Origin: Serpentinicella sp031432315
GTDB lineage: Bacteria > Bacillota > Clostridia > Peptostreptococcales > Natronincolaceae
Length of the DNA stretch: 64,000 bases
Direction: 5' to 3'
NCBI RefSeq assembly: GCF_031432315.1
Contig: NZ_JAVKGO010000008.1
Coordinates: 1-64,000, forward strand
Both the position numbers and the translations under genes were made by a program. The notes under the pieces are model-generated. The model saw nothing but the letters and a program-made list of their open reading frames with translations, was not told where the DNA came from and searched no databases. Below are positions 8,996-18,313 of the stretch, one piece after another. The first letter of the stretch is position 1. The number at the start of each line of letters is the position of its first letter.

Positions 8996-10067
8996 CTTGC
9001 AAATTTAAATTTTTTCTAATATTCTCTTCATAGCCTTCAGGTACAGTAATTTGATCTGGATTACCATCACTAACAAAGGGTATTCTACCGCCATGTTCTA
9101 ATATATTTAACCAATCATACATCCCTACACCATCAACCTTTGTTTCGCTGGCTCTTACTCTACGGATTCTTGTTGGATCAAATTTATCATGATACGGAGA
9201 ATGGTAGGGGTCCCAACCGACCTCTAAAATGGCACTATTATGATACGTATTACCTTGGTATTCTCCTTCCACTAAGAACTCTCTTAATTCTTTACTTCTT
9301 GGTTTTGATCCAAAAGGAAGGGCTAAGGTATTGACTTCATAATCCGGTAAATAATTATTAACTAGGTTATTTAATCTTCCTATTTCTTCTTGTATTTCAT
9401 CTGCTGTGGCATTTGTGAAATTGATATGATTATAAGTATGGTTCCCTATATCCATTCCATGATCAACAATAAAGTTCAGTTTGTATTCAACCAGTTCTTC
9501 TTGACCAAAGGGTACGCCACCATTAATAAAGAATGTTGCTTCCAGGGGAAAATCAGGATTTTTTTCATGAAAATCTAATAATATTCCGACTGCGCTATCC
9601 GGGTCTATTTCCCATTCGTCATTATCCGTTTCAATCATGTTAAAATTATTCCTTGGACCGTCATCAAAGGTTAATACTACCGGTTTAAAGCCTGCCTCAG
9701 TATTAATGTTACCTGTTACATAATCCTCTAAGCTAATAGGCCTATACCCTTTATCATATAAGGTTTGTAAATCTCTTCTAAAATTGTCTGGCGTACGGGT
9801 CCACTCCGCTTCAGGCTCGGCAATGTGATGATACATAAGCACCATAATTTCACCAGCTTCATTAGGCTTTACTACTGATAAATCAATAGGTTCCGTTTTT
9901 CCTAACTCAATTTCTTCTTCTTTGTCCACAGTATCTTTTTCTTGCAAATCATTTTCAATTTCTTCTATATTTTCAGATGAGACGTTCTTTTCATTTGTTG
10001 TGCTTTGACAACCGGTTAGTACTACTAGTAAAGACAATACTATTAAAATGATAAATTTTCTATTCAA
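8982..10067 (-). CDS. Polysaccharide deacetylase lipoprotein
   Basis: 361 residues from a TTG start at 10067, chosen because GGAGGT lies 6 nt upstream and the signal peptide then begins at once. A longer frame to 10208 has no good site and would bury the signal. The lipobox VVLTGC (about residue 20) predicts a membrane lipoprotein. An acidic linker follows, then a NodB-type deacetylase domain: MVLMYHHI, LTFDDGPRNNF, MDIGNHTYNHINF and LALPFGSKPRS. HxxxH and the TFDDG Asp are present, so metal-dependent activity on a cell-wall or exopolysaccharide N-acetyl sugar is likely. Substrate unknown. Confidence 0.85.
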   Translation of the reverse strand: MNRKFIILIVLSLLVVLTGCQSTTNEKNVSSENIEEIENDLQEKDTVDKEEEIELGKTEPIDLSVVKPNEAGEIMVLMYHHIAEPEAEWTRTPDNFRRDLQTLYDKGYRPISLEDYVTGNINTEAGFKPVVLTFDDGPRNNFNMIETDNDEWEIDPDSAVGILLDFHEKNPDFPLEATFFINGGVPFGQEELVEYKLNFIVDHGMDIGNHTYNHINFTNATADEIQEEIGRLNNLVNNYLPDYEVNTLALPFGSKPRSKELREFLVEGEYQGNTYHNSAILEVGWDPYHSPYHDKFDPTRIRRVRASETKVDGVGMYDWLNILEHGGRIPFVSDGNPDQITVPEGYEENIRKNLNLQVKTY

Positions 10068-10166
10068 AATTGCACCTCCAAAAACTTCTCTTCTTTTAAA
10101 ACAAATTGTAAAAATTCCCGTAATTAAGTTTTGATTCTTTCGCCATAATAGTACTGAGGTGATTTT

Positions 10167-10352
10167 ATGTCTATAAGGAAGAGTCAATGGACAAATGTTA
10201 ATGGACACCGAGTGGAATTAAGTTCGAAGACATATAAATATGACAATCGACACTTTCACAGAGAGATCAAATCTCAATTGTCCCAACTAGAGGTTCATGA
10301 CGCCGGTTATAGAAAAAATATAAAAACACCTATGGATAACAAACTTACTTAG
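10167..10352 (+). CDS. Small hydrophilic protein, unknown
   Basis: 61 residues, highly charged, with no membrane segment or known motif (contains KTYKYDNRHFHREIKSQL). Supported by GAGGTGA 5-6 nt before the ATG. It diverges from the lipoprotein deacetylase gene, whose corrected start leaves the 5' half of this ORF free. A GC-rich hairpin (AGAGTAGGG/CCCTACTCT) follows the stop at 10350-10374. Coding status rests on the ribosome site and position only. Confidence 0.45.
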   Translation: MSIRKSQWTNVNGHRVELSSKTYKYDNRHFHREIKSQLSQLEVHDAGYRKNIKTPMDNKLT

Positions 10353-10359
10353 AGTAGGG

Positions 10360-11049
10360 TTACTTCCCTACTCTAAGTCCTTTTGGACATACTTTTATAC
10401 ATATACCACATACAGATCCTCTGCCTATATGTTTATAGTGATTACTCATATACGCGCTACAGGCCTTTGGATCTAGTATTTCTTCACGGGGAATGCTCGG
10501 TGTCCATGATGTACCTTTTAAAGCTATGGCAGGACAAGACTTAACGCATAGGTTGCAATTACAACAAGAATCTTGTTCAATGGGCTCATTATATTCAAAG
10601 TTCATATTCGTTAAAATGGTTCCGAGCCTGACTCTTGGTCCAAATTCTTTTGTTACTAAACAATTGTTTTTACCTATCCAACCAATACCCGCTCTTGTCG
10701 CCGCAGTACGATGGGGAAATAAACCTTTATATTTCCAGCCGTCTTTGTTTATAGACTGGGAAGCTGGTACTGCAACGGCCAGATAACCTAATTGCTGTAA
10801 TTTCATCATGATTTTTAAAGAAATCTGATCAATATAAGCATTGACTGTTCTATAATGATGAAAATATGTGTGTGTTGGTCCTTCACTCGGATCAATATCC
10901 TCCACAATTTGTTCCGATAACTGAATCGCAAAAGAAATACCACTATTTAAATGTTTATAATTTTCTGGCACTAAATTTTCTAAATTACAATATCCTACTT
11001 TTGAAACACCTAAATCTAAAATCATTTTTGTTAGTTGTTCTTGATTCAT
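10360..11049 (-). CDS. 4Fe-4S double-cluster protein, QueG-like C-terminal region
   Basis: 229 residues. The C-terminal part has two cysteine sets, SCCNCNLCVKSCPA and a second ending GSVCGICIKVCPKG, as in the double-cluster domain of epoxyqueuosine reductase QueG and the reductive dehalogenase fold. RAGIGWIGKNNCLV resembles the cobalamin-proximal region of QueG (AGxGWxGKN). It is far shorter than QueG (about 380 aa), lacks the C-terminal HEAT repeats and has an incomplete N-terminus, so queuosine function should not be assumed. It is an iron-sulfur protein of this superfamily with unknown substrate. RBS AGGGGAA. Confidence 0.75.
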   Translation of the reverse strand: MNQEQLTKMILDLGVSKVGYCNLENLVPENYKHLNSGISFAIQLSEQIVEDIDPSEGPTHTYFHHYRTVNAYIDQISLKIMMKLQQLGYLAVAVPASQSINKDGWKYKGLFPHRTAATRAGIGWIGKNNCLVTKEFGPRVRLGTILTNMNFEYNEPIEQDSCCNCNLCVKSCPAIALKGTSWTPSIPREEILDPKACSAYMSNHYKHIGRGSVCGICIKVCPKGLRVGK

Positions 11050-11230
11050 TTTTAATTCCCCCTAATATACTATATTATATCAAAATAATGCAATAACCGT
11101 AGTAATTTAAGCTGGTATTTTTATTTAAATCATACAAAACATACTATTCATATAAAGTAAATAATCGGTCAAAATAATACTACAACATCGAAAGATGATG
11201 TTGTAAAAAATTCAAGGGAGGAAGACAATT

Positions 11231-11434
11231 ATGCCATCAAGAAATAGAGTTGTTGTACCAGAAGCGAGACAAGCTTTAAATCAAATGAAAACTGAAATTG
11301 CTAATGAATTAGGTCTTTCTAACTATGAGCAAATCGATAAAGGAACTTTAACATCTCGTCAAAATGGTTATGTAGGTGGATACATGACTAAAAGATTAGT
11401 TGAAATGGCTGAAAGAAATATGAGTGGTAAATAA
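11231..11434 (+). CDS. Alpha/beta-type small acid-soluble spore protein
   Basis: 67 residues. SASPs coat and protect DNA in the dormant spore and are degraded at germination. The diagnostic segments are present: TEIANELGLSNYEQIDKG, which includes the GPR protease site region (E-IA), and TSRQNGYVGGYMTKRLVE, the DNA-binding helix. AGGGAGGAAGA precedes the ATG. A paralogue lies at 40842-41066 (near-identical core, different N-terminus). Forespore (sigma G) expression is expected from family knowledge; no clean promoter match was seen here. Confidence 0.95.
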   Translation: MPSRNRVVVPEARQALNQMKTEIANELGLSNYEQIDKGTLTSRQNGYVGGYMTKRLVEMAERNMSGK

Positions 11435-11460
11435 TTAAATAAATATTAAAAATACACAAT

Positions 11461-11504
11461 AAAAAAGGAGGCGCTTTAGCAAAAGCTTGGCGTCTCCTTT
11501 TTTT
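11461..11504 (+). terminator. Terminator of the SASP gene
   Basis: Stem GGAGGCG/CGTCTCC with an inner AGC/GCT pairing, followed by TTTTTTT. Confidence 0.85.
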
Positions 11505-11645
11505 ATTTGTTTCATTCACAATTTATTCTAATAAGTAGCATCCTACAAATTCTTAAATATTAAATATATAAAATATTTTAGAGATTCTTCATATAAAAAG
11601 TATGATATAATATATAATTATTGAGAAGTTAAGGAAGGTGTTTTA

Positions 11646-12182
11646 ATGTTTGTCAACACATCAGAACAATTAGCAGAAAATAAACTTGTGCTTTTATATA
11701 TACTAAATGAAATTAACATGCCTGTAACGAATGGTCAAATAACAGAATTTATTCTTGAAAACGACTTTATGAATTATTTTATGTTACAACAATATATAAG
11801 TGAGTTAAAGGAAGTAGGATTTGTTGAAGTAACTGAAAAAGATCAACTAGAATATATTACATTAACGAAAAAAGGGATAAATACCCTTGATTTCTTTATT
11901 AATCGTATTCCAAAGAATACGATTAATGCAATTAATGAATTAGTAAAAAGCAAAAAAATAGAAATCATTCAAAGTGCCCAAATTACAGCTGATTATAAAA
12001 AATTAGATAATAATGAGTGTTTGGTTCATTTAGCTGTTATCGAAAAAGATATGCCCATTATGGAGCTAACGTTGAATGTCCCAAATGTAAATCAGGCCAA
12101 AGAAATCTGTAGCAATTGGAAAAATCACTCAGAAGATATTTATAGCAATATTATTCACTTACTTATTAAAAAAAGTGATTAA
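11646..12182 (+). CDS. DUF4364 family protein
   Basis: 178 residues. The N-terminal half (about 1-85) is a winged-helix-like segment: ENKLVLLYILNEINMPVTNG, then a recognition-like helix before LTKKGINTLDFF. The C-terminal half is a mixed alpha/beta domain without motifs. Length and layout match the DUF4364 family common in Clostridia, presumed DNA-binding regulators. AAGGAAGGTG precedes the ATG. It ends against folC across a shared bidirectional terminator. Confidence 0.75.
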   Translation: MFVNTSEQLAENKLVLLYILNEINMPVTNGQITEFILENDFMNYFMLQQYISELKEVGFVEVTEKDQLEYITLTKKGINTLDFFINRIPKNTINAINELVKSKKIEIIQSAQITADYKKLDNNECLVHLAVIEKDMPIMELTLNVPNVNQAKEICSNWKNHSEDIYSNIIHLLIKKSD

Positions 12183-12206
12183 CCAAATGGTTAATCACTT
12201 TTTTTA
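12169..12206. terminator. Bidirectional terminator between the DUF4364 gene and folC
   Basis: Stem AAAGTGATTAACCA/TGGTTAATCACTTT with A- and T-runs on both sides; it overlaps the 3' ends of both convergent genes. Confidence 0.85.
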
Positions 12207-13495
12207 ATGCAATGACGAACTTCATTAATCATGTATAAAGAGCCTACAAATAAAATGACATCTCTTTCTGGCGTTATTTCATAAGCTTGTTGCACTGCGC
12301 TTTCAATCGACTTTGTTGTTTTAATATCGATTTTCTCATCTATAAGTTTTATCTTTTTCCCTAAAGCATTAGCCTCTAAGGCTCTTGGGTTCTGTGGTGT
12401 TGTCACAATAACACGCTTACTGAAAGGAACAACAAAATTTAGCACCCCATCAACATCTTTGTCACCAAGCATACCGATGACTAAAGTTATATCCCTACCA
12501 CTCAGTAGTTTATTTATATTCTCATTCAATCTTTTCGCAGCATGTACATTGTGTGCACCATCAATGATTGTCAGTGGCTTATCCTTTATAATCTCGAATC
12601 TTCCAGCCCAATTTGTTTCTTTTAAACCATCATAAATATGCCTATCTTCAATAACAACATTTCTTTTAGTTCTTAAAATTTCTATTGCCATTAAGGCAAG
12701 ACCGGCGTTTTCAATTTGATGATCACCTATTAATTTAATCTCTAAAGAACTAAATAATTTATCAAAGATTTTCACATCAAAACCTTGTGTAGATAAATGA
12801 CTAAAATTAATCTTTAAATCTCGCAAATCTTGTATGTAAAGTTTACTATTTTCCTTTAAGCATTCTTCCTTTATAACCTGAAGTGCGCCAGAAAGTTGTG
12901 GTGCACTAACAACAAATCCATTTTGTTTTACTATGCCTGCTTTTGCATGGGCAATTTCTTCTATACTGTCTCCTAAGTAATCCATATGATCAAAAGCAAT
13001 AGGTGTTATCACAGATAAAAGCGGATTTTCCACAACATTAGTTGCATCTAATCTCCCACCTAAGCCAACTTCTAAAACGAGATAGTCCACTTCTTTTTCA
13101 TAAAAATATTGAAAAGCAATGGCTGTTACAATTTCAAACTCTGTAGGGTGATCAAAACCCTCTTCAACTAGTTCTGTAATCTGCCCTCTCACTTTATTGG
13201 TCAAATTAACTAAGTTTTTATCCGATATTGATTCTCCATTTATTTTGATACGTCCGTTAAACCCTTCGATACTCGGAGATGTATATAAGCCAACCTTATA
13301 TCCAGCAGTCTCTAAAATATTACTAATAAATGCACAGGATGAGCCCTTACCATTTGTTCCAGCAACATGAATTACAGATAATTTTTTTTCAGGATTATCT
13401 AATTTTTTTAGCAATCGATGCATATTGTCTAACCCTAGCTTACTTCCAAACTTAGCTGTTTTTTTTATATAATCCATAGCTTCATTATAATTCAT
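12191..13495 (-). CDS. folC: Folylpolyglutamate synthase / dihydrofolate synthase
   Basis: 434 residues, normal length. It adds glutamate to folates with ATP in the cytoplasm. The Mur-ligase-type P-loop HVAGTNGKGSSCAF lies near residue 45, YTSPSIEGFNGRI follows, and EVGLGGRLDATN and TPIAFDHMDYLG are the FolC signatures; IDGAHN is also present. It lies 68 nt downstream of valS on the same strand, an order frequent in Firmicutes, but the valS terminator stands between them. RBS ATGGAGAAA. Confidence 0.95.
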   Translation of the reverse strand: MNYNEAMDYIKKTAKFGSKLGLDNMHRLLKKLDNPEKKLSVIHVAGTNGKGSSCAFISNILETAGYKVGLYTSPSIEGFNGRIKINGESISDKNLVNLTNKVRGQITELVEEGFDHPTEFEIVTAIAFQYFYEKEVDYLVLEVGLGGRLDATNVVENPLLSVITPIAFDHMDYLGDSIEEIAHAKAGIVKQNGFVVSAPQLSGALQVIKEECLKENSKLYIQDLRDLKINFSHLSTQGFDVKIFDKLFSSLEIKLIGDHQIENAGLALMAIEILRTKRNVVIEDRHIYDGLKETNWAGRFEIIKDKPLTIIDGAHNVHAAKRLNENINKLLSGRDITLVIGMLGDKDVDGVLNFVVPFSKRVIVTTPQNPRALEANALGKKIKLIDEKIDIKTTKSIESAVQQAYEITPERDVILFVGSLYMINEVRHCIKKSD

Positions 13496-13516
13496 TACTT
13501 TTCTCCATTTCTTTTA

Positions 13517-13555
13517 TAAAAACCAGTTAGTCACTTTACATGACTAACTGGCTTT
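13517..13555 (-). terminator. Terminator of valS
   Basis: 11-bp perfect stem CCAGTTAGTCA/TGACTAACTGG with TTTTTAT on the minus strand, in the valS-folC gap. Confidence 0.85.
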
Positions 13556-13563
13556 GATTTGAA

Positions 13564-16212
13564 TTATTTCTTTAAGGCTTGTAATCTTTCTAATACAACG
13601 TCTAGCATTTGCTGATACTTAACCTGCTTTTCTTTTTCAACTTGTACTAAGTGTTCAGGCGCTTTAGCTAAAAAACCTTGATTCGATAATTTTCCTACAA
13701 CCCGTTTAATTTCCCCTTCGAGCTTTGCTTGCTCTTTTTCTAGTCTTTGAATTTCTTTTTCAAAGTCAATTAACTCATCTAGGGGTAAAAATAGTTCCGC
13801 TCCATTAATGACAGTGGAAACTGCATCAGCAGGTATTTGTTCTTTATCAGTCGTAAACTCAATTTCCGTTACACTACCTAGGGCAACAAAATATTTTTTC
13901 CCTTCAAGAATTGTTGCTTTTGCTTGATCGTTTCCTGGTAAAACAATTAATTTAGCCTTTTTAGAAGGTGCAACATTCATTTCTGCCCTTACATTTCTTA
14001 GGTTTTTAATTGCTTCCATGATTAATTCCATTTTTTCTTCTGCTTCTTTATTTACTTGGTTTTCTTTATAAACTGGCCACTGTGCAACAATTGCACTACC
14101 CTCGAATACGGGTATGTTTTGCCATATCTCTTCTGTAATAAACGGCATGAATGGATGTAATAGTTTTAATATGTTATTTAGAACATAACTTAAGGTATAC
14201 TGTGCTGCTTGCTTTTCCTTTACATTTTCGCCCCATAGTCTTGATTTCGTCAGTTCTATATACCAGTCACAATATTCACTCCAAATAAAGTCATATACTT
14301 TTTGTGCTGCTAACCCTAACTCAAACTTATCCATATTATCTGTAACTTCTTTTGCCACGGTATTTAATCTAGAAAGTATCCATTGATCCGCTGTATTTAA
14401 ATCGTCTTTTATATCTTCATAAGCAATTTTTTCTTCATCCAGATTCATTAAAACAAATCGTGTTGCATTCCACAATTTATTAGCAAAGTTTCTACTTGCC
14501 TCTAGTTTTTCCATGTGGAACCTTATATCATTTCCTGGGGAATTACCTGTTACAAGGGTAAACCTTAAAGCATCTGCTCCATACTTCTCAATAACTTCAA
14601 GAGGATCCACGCCGTTTCCTAAAGATTTACTCATTTTTCTTCCGTCAGAATCCCTTACTAATCCATGAATAAATACATGTTTAAAAGGTACTTCATCCAT
14701 AAACTCAAGGCCTGAGAAAGCCATCCTTACAACCCAGAAAAATATAATATCATACCCCGTAACTAATACATCTGTTGGATAGAAATACGCTAAATCCTTT
14801 GTTTTTTCAGGCCAACCTAATGTTGAAAAAGGCCATAAAGCAGAACTAAACCATGTATCTAGAACATCTTCATCTTGTTTTAACTTGTCACTACCACATT
14901 TATCGCAAGCATGTGGTTTTTCTTTTGAAACCATAAGGGCTTGGCAATCTTGACAGTAGTAAGCTGGAATTCGGTGTCCCCACCATAATTGTCTAGATAT
15001 ACACCAATCTCTAATATTTTCTAACCAATGTAAATATATTTTAGAAAAACGTTCAGGAACAAACTTTATTTTTTCATTTTTTACAGCTTCAATAGCAGGT
15101 TTAGCTAATGGCTCCATATTAACAAACCACTGATCAGAAGTTAAAGGCTCAACAACTGTATCACATCTATAGCACTGTCCTACATTATGTTGATGTTCTT
15201 TAATTTTAGCTAAATATCCCGCTTCTTTTAATTCATTGACAATTTGTTTTCTTGCTTCATATCTATTTAAACCCTCAAATTTGCCACCATTTTTATTTAT
15301 CGTTGCATCATCATTCATAACAACAATTTGTGGCAGACTATGTCTTAGTCCAATTTCAAAGTCATTTGGGTCGTGGGCCGGTGTAATTTTTAACGCTCCG
15401 GTTCCAAATTCAGGATCTACATAGTCATCTGCTATAATTGGTATCTCTCTATTAATTAAAGGTACAATCGCTTTTTTCCCTATTAAATGATTATATCTCT
15501 CATCATTTGGATTAACAGCAACTGCTGTATCCCCTAGCATTGTTTCAGGTCTTGTTGTTGCAATTTCAATTGTTTCATCGCTATCTACCACTGGGTAGTT
15601 AACATGCCAAAAATGTCCACCTTTTTCTTCATGCTCAACCTCGGCATCAGATAAAGAAGTTTTACAGTCAGGACACCAGTTTATAATACGGTTCCCTCTA
15701 TAAATTAATCCTTTTTCATATAGATTAATAAAAACTTCTGTTACTGCTTCGCTTAATCCTTCATCCATTGTAAAACGTTCTCGGTCCCAGTCACAAGAGT
15801 TACCTAACTTTTTCATTTGCTCTACGATCTTACGACCATATTCGTCACGCCACTGCCAAGCTTTTTCTAAAAAACCCTCTCGTCCTAGATCTAATTTAGA
15901 TAGCCCTTCTTCTTCTCTTACCTTTTCTACAACTTTTACTTCTGTTGCTATACTAGCATGGTCGGTTCCTGGCTGCCACAGGGTTTCAAACCCTTGCATC
16001 CTTTTCCAACGAATTAATATGTCTTGTAATGTATGGTCTAAAGCATGTCCAATATGTAATTGTCCTGTAATATTTGGCGGAGGCAGCACAATAGAATAAG
16101 GTGTCTTATCTGGATTAACTTCTGCCTTAAAATAATCCTTTTCCATCCAGTGATTATATATTCGACTTTCAAACTCGTTTGGATCATAATTTTTAGGTAA
16201 ATTTGTATTCAT
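13564..16212 (-). CDS. valS: Valine--tRNA ligase
   Basis: 882 residues, the usual length. It charges tRNA-Val. Visible: the HIGH motif in PPPNITGQLHIGHALDHT (residues about 46-60); the editing (CP1) domain with TTRPETMLGDTAVAV; a zinc-ribbon-like CQDCQ...CDKCG insertion; DTWFSSALWPFSTLGWP; KMSKS as DGRKMSKSLGNGVDP; a tRNA-binding anticodon domain with WSEYCDWYIELTK; and the ValS-specific C-terminal coiled coil (about 810-880). No T-box is found in the 31-nt gap to the upstream CDP-alcohol phosphatidyltransferase gene, so any leader would lie further upstream. RBS AAGGAGG. Confidence 0.97.
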   Translation of the reverse strand: MNTNLPKNYDPNEFESRIYNHWMEKDYFKAEVNPDKTPYSIVLPPPNITGQLHIGHALDHTLQDILIRWKRMQGFETLWQPGTDHASIATEVKVVEKVREEEGLSKLDLGREGFLEKAWQWRDEYGRKIVEQMKKLGNSCDWDRERFTMDEGLSEAVTEVFINLYEKGLIYRGNRIINWCPDCKTSLSDAEVEHEEKGGHFWHVNYPVVDSDETIEIATTRPETMLGDTAVAVNPNDERYNHLIGKKAIVPLINREIPIIADDYVDPEFGTGALKITPAHDPNDFEIGLRHSLPQIVVMNDDATINKNGGKFEGLNRYEARKQIVNELKEAGYLAKIKEHQHNVGQCYRCDTVVEPLTSDQWFVNMEPLAKPAIEAVKNEKIKFVPERFSKIYLHWLENIRDWCISRQLWWGHRIPAYYCQDCQALMVSKEKPHACDKCGSDKLKQDEDVLDTWFSSALWPFSTLGWPEKTKDLAYFYPTDVLVTGYDIIFFWVVRMAFSGLEFMDEVPFKHVFIHGLVRDSDGRKMSKSLGNGVDPLEVIEKYGADALRFTLVTGNSPGNDIRFHMEKLEASRNFANKLWNATRFVLMNLDEEKIAYEDIKDDLNTADQWILSRLNTVAKEVTDNMDKFELGLAAQKVYDFIWSEYCDWYIELTKSRLWGENVKEKQAAQYTLSYVLNNILKLLHPFMPFITEEIWQNIPVFEGSAIVAQWPVYKENQVNKEAEEKMELIMEAIKNLRNVRAEMNVAPSKKAKLIVLPGNDQAKATILEGKKYFVALGSVTEIEFTTDKEQIPADAVSTVINGAELFLPLDELIDFEKEIQRLEKEQAKLEGEIKRVVGKLSNQGFLAKAPEHLVQVEKEKQVKYQQMLDVVLERLQALKK

Positions 16213-16243
16213 TTATTTTTCCTCCTTAGTTTAAAACCATCTA

Positions 16244-16774
16244 CTAGCTTGCTTTATACTTCTTCATTTCATTCACACCCACTAATAAATACCTAGTAAA
16301 AGCATATAAAGTTAACAGTACCGTCATTAAAATTAGATATTTGCCATAAGGGAATCCAAAAACGATGGATAATATAGCGATATAGAAAATAATTGTTGCA
16401 GCCTTTCCGTACTTATCAGCAGGAATAACTATTTTTCCACCTTTAGTATATAAAATAATACCACCAAAAATCATTAATAGTTCTTTTAACCCTAAAATAA
16501 TAATGACCCATATAGGGATCAGTTGCTTTACTGTTAAACCGAAGAGTACCGCTAATTGCATCAATTTATCTGCTAATGGGTCCATAGCTTGTCCCCATTT
16601 AGTAATCAGATTGTATTTCCGAGCTATGTATCCGTCAAGAAGATCCGTAATACCTGCAATTATAAAAATATATGCAGATAACCTTAAATTGTTTGGGTGT
16701 GATGAAAATAAAACAACGATAAAAATCGGGACTAACCCGAATCGTATAGAGGTCAATATATTAGGTACATTCAT
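16244..16774 (-). CDS. pgsA: CDP-alcohol phosphatidyltransferase, PgsA-like
   Basis: 176 residues with about five membrane helices. The family signature DG-x2-AR-x8-G-x3-D-x3-D is complete in LLDGYIARKYN...WGQAMDPLADK. This makes phosphatidylglycerophosphate synthase (CDP-diacylglycerol plus glycerol-3-phosphate) the most likely role, based on length and the VPNILTSIRFGLVPIFI start; other head groups cannot be excluded. The gene precedes valS by 31 nt and may be co-transcribed. RBS AAAGAGGTG. A possible poly-specific PgsA elsewhere in the genome cannot be ruled out. Confidence 0.8.
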   Translation of the reverse strand: MNVPNILTSIRFGLVPIFIVVLFSSHPNNLRLSAYIFIIAGITDLLDGYIARKYNLITKWGQAMDPLADKLMQLAVLFGLTVKQLIPIWVIIILGLKELLMIFGGIILYTKGGKIVIPADKYGKAATIIFYIAILSIVFGFPYGKYLILMTVLLTLYAFTRYLLVGVNEMKKYKAS

Positions 16775-16875
16775 GGCACACCTCTTTCATCACGTCTTAA
16801 ATTTTAAAATCAAAAAAACTTACTAACTATATATTTTACCATAAGAATATTTTTTTTCCTATACTTTATAGTAAA

Positions 16876-17205
16876 TTACTGGCTATGGACTAGTTTTATG
16901 GAGTAGCGTCTGTCTAAATATTCTACTAAAGCCTTGATCATTTTCTCATAATTTCCATTGTAAACATCCCACTTACGCTTATAATTTGCATAAATTAATC
17001 TTTTTGTGTAGTTAGACATAGGTACATCTTTATATATACATAGTCTAGATACTCTACCAAGCCCCGTATTTAAGTTAAATGGATTAATCCCAAACTCAAC
17101 TTCCTCTTTATGCACTAATGCAAACCAACTTAGATCGTCTATTTGCCCGTTAATATACCCATATCTACTGTTTTTAGTAGCGTGCAACTGAATTTTACAA
17201 CCCAT
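16876..17205 (-). CDS. Small conserved-looking protein, unknown
   Basis: 109 residues from the ATG at 17205, since GGAGGG stands 6 nt upstream and the codon-1 ATG of the longer frame overlaps that site. The sequence has an N-terminal beta-rich part (CKIQLHATKNSRYGYINGQI, then FALVHKEEVEFGINPFNLNT) and a basic C-terminal helical part (TKRLIYANYKRKWDVYN). It resembles a small cytoplasmic family in Clostridia with an 'EFGIN' motif (DUF7678-like, uncertain). No function can be given. Monocistronic. Confidence 0.6.
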   Translation of the reverse strand: MGCKIQLHATKNSRYGYINGQIDDLSWFALVHKEEVEFGINPFNLNTGLGRVSRLCIYKDVPMSNYTKRLIYANYKRKWDVYNGNYEKMIKALVEYLDRRYSIKLVHSQ

Positions 17206-17331
17206 TTTCATCCCTCCAATTAACTATATCTCCATTTTATGCCAGACATTTTAGGACTATACTTATTAATTGAAGGAATTTATTTTTCATTAAATTTAAT
17301 TTATAGAAAGTAGTGTTTAACTGTTATATAC

Positions 17332-17364
17332 AAAAAAAATAAGACCGCTTGATCTTATTTTTTA
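17332..17364 (-). terminator. Terminator after the 17433-17909 gene
   Basis: Stem AATAAGA/TCTTATT with eight T on the minus strand, about 70 nt past the stop codon. Confidence 0.65.
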
Positions 17365-17432
17365 TATCTTAATCTCGTTTTTGTCTTTTTATTATAAAAC
17401 GGTATGCTGTAATACCCCTAGTAGGACCTTTA

Positions 17433-17909
17433 CTATTTACTCCAATATTGCTCTGTCTCAAAAATATTCCCATTTTCTGCTGTTACCATAACATACTTTA
17501 ATTGTTCCTCGGATTCAATAGTAAAATAGTAAGCCCTTGTTGTCCTTAGCTGACTAAAAAAACTTCCCGTTACTGGCACTGTGTTTATGTCTTTTTCTAC
17601 TATTGTAGAAGTATTGTATTCCTCTGTTACCAATAATTTTGCTTCATTATAAGTGTACTGTGGCGTCCATAAAAAAAGTAATACAGGAATTATTATATAT
17701 AAAGAAAGCATAGCTTTTATTTTTTTCTGTGACACACTCTCCCGTTTTAATTTTGAAGTATAAACTATGGGTATCAATAATAATAAGGTAATCCAAGGCG
17801 ACATTACTATAATGCCTTCATAAAATTTTATATTTGTATAAATAATGGTAAGTACACCTATTAAAGATAAACATAAAAATAATATTAAATACTTATTTAT
17901 TTTTTTCAT
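17433..17909 (-). CDS. Membrane protein, unknown
   Basis: 158 residues. Three hydrophobic helices (about 7-25, 33-52, 68-86) occupy the first half. The second half is polar and contains VEKDINTVPVTGSFFSQLRT and EEQLKYVMVTAENGNIFETE, likely an extracytoplasmic beta-rich domain resembling PepSY-like folds (weak). It overlaps the upstream gene by 4 nt (ATGA-type), so the pair is translationally coupled and probably acts together. RBS AAGGAGGAG lies inside the upstream gene's end. Confidence 0.6.
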   Translation of the reverse strand: MKKINKYLILFLCLSLIGVLTIIYTNIKFYEGIIVMSPWITLLLLIPIVYTSKLKRESVSQKKIKAMLSLYIIIPVLLFLWTPQYTYNEAKLLVTEEYNTSTIVEKDINTVPVTGSFFSQLRTTRAYYFTIESEEQLKYVMVTAENGNIFETEQYWSK

Positions 17910-18229
17910 TTCTCCTCCTTCTTAAACATATAATCTTCCCTTAACCATTCCCTAAGCTTTCCTTTTGGGTAGTATACATTTCCATTTATTGTTGTATGAG
18001 GGATATTAGGATATTCCTTAATTAAAGATTTTGCATCTTCTTTTGAAATACCAATAAAGTAGTGCACGTCACTTTCTTTAATTAACTCATGGTCATCATC
18101 GTCATCCTCTAATGCATCAAAAATACTATCAGAATTCTGAAAATTTTTAAGTCCATCTCCTATTAAGTACCCTGCAATCACAATAGCAAGGGGCAATAGT
18201 ATAAATTCAATCTCTTGAAAAAATTCCAT
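17906..18229 (-). CDS. Membrane-anchored protein with excisionase-like helix-turn-helix
   Basis: 107 residues. One N-terminal membrane helix (about 8-26, FILLPLAIVIAGYLIGDGL), an acidic linker (EDDDDD), then a segment about 55-95 (YFIGISKEDAKSLIKEYPNI, then GNVYYPKGKLREWL) shaped like the MerR/excisionase HTH_17 domain. A membrane-tethered DNA-binding domain is unusual; alternatively the domain binds protein. Coupled to the next gene by a 4-nt overlap. RBS ACGGAGGAA. Confidence 0.6.
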   Translation of the reverse strand: MEFFQEIEFILLPLAIVIAGYLIGDGLKNFQNSDSIFDALEDDDDDHELIKESDVHYFIGISKEDAKSLIKEYPNIPHTTINGNVYYPKGKLREWLREDYMFKKEEK

Positions 18230-18313
18230 GTGTTATTTCCTCCGTTTTAAGTTATATGTAATATTTTGTATGTTTTAATGACAATTTTACCATTAACATC
18301 CTCTGTATACAAC

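Noticed and set aside
16213..16243. T-box leader before valS
   Set aside because: The gap is only 31 nt and holds nothing but the ribosome site.
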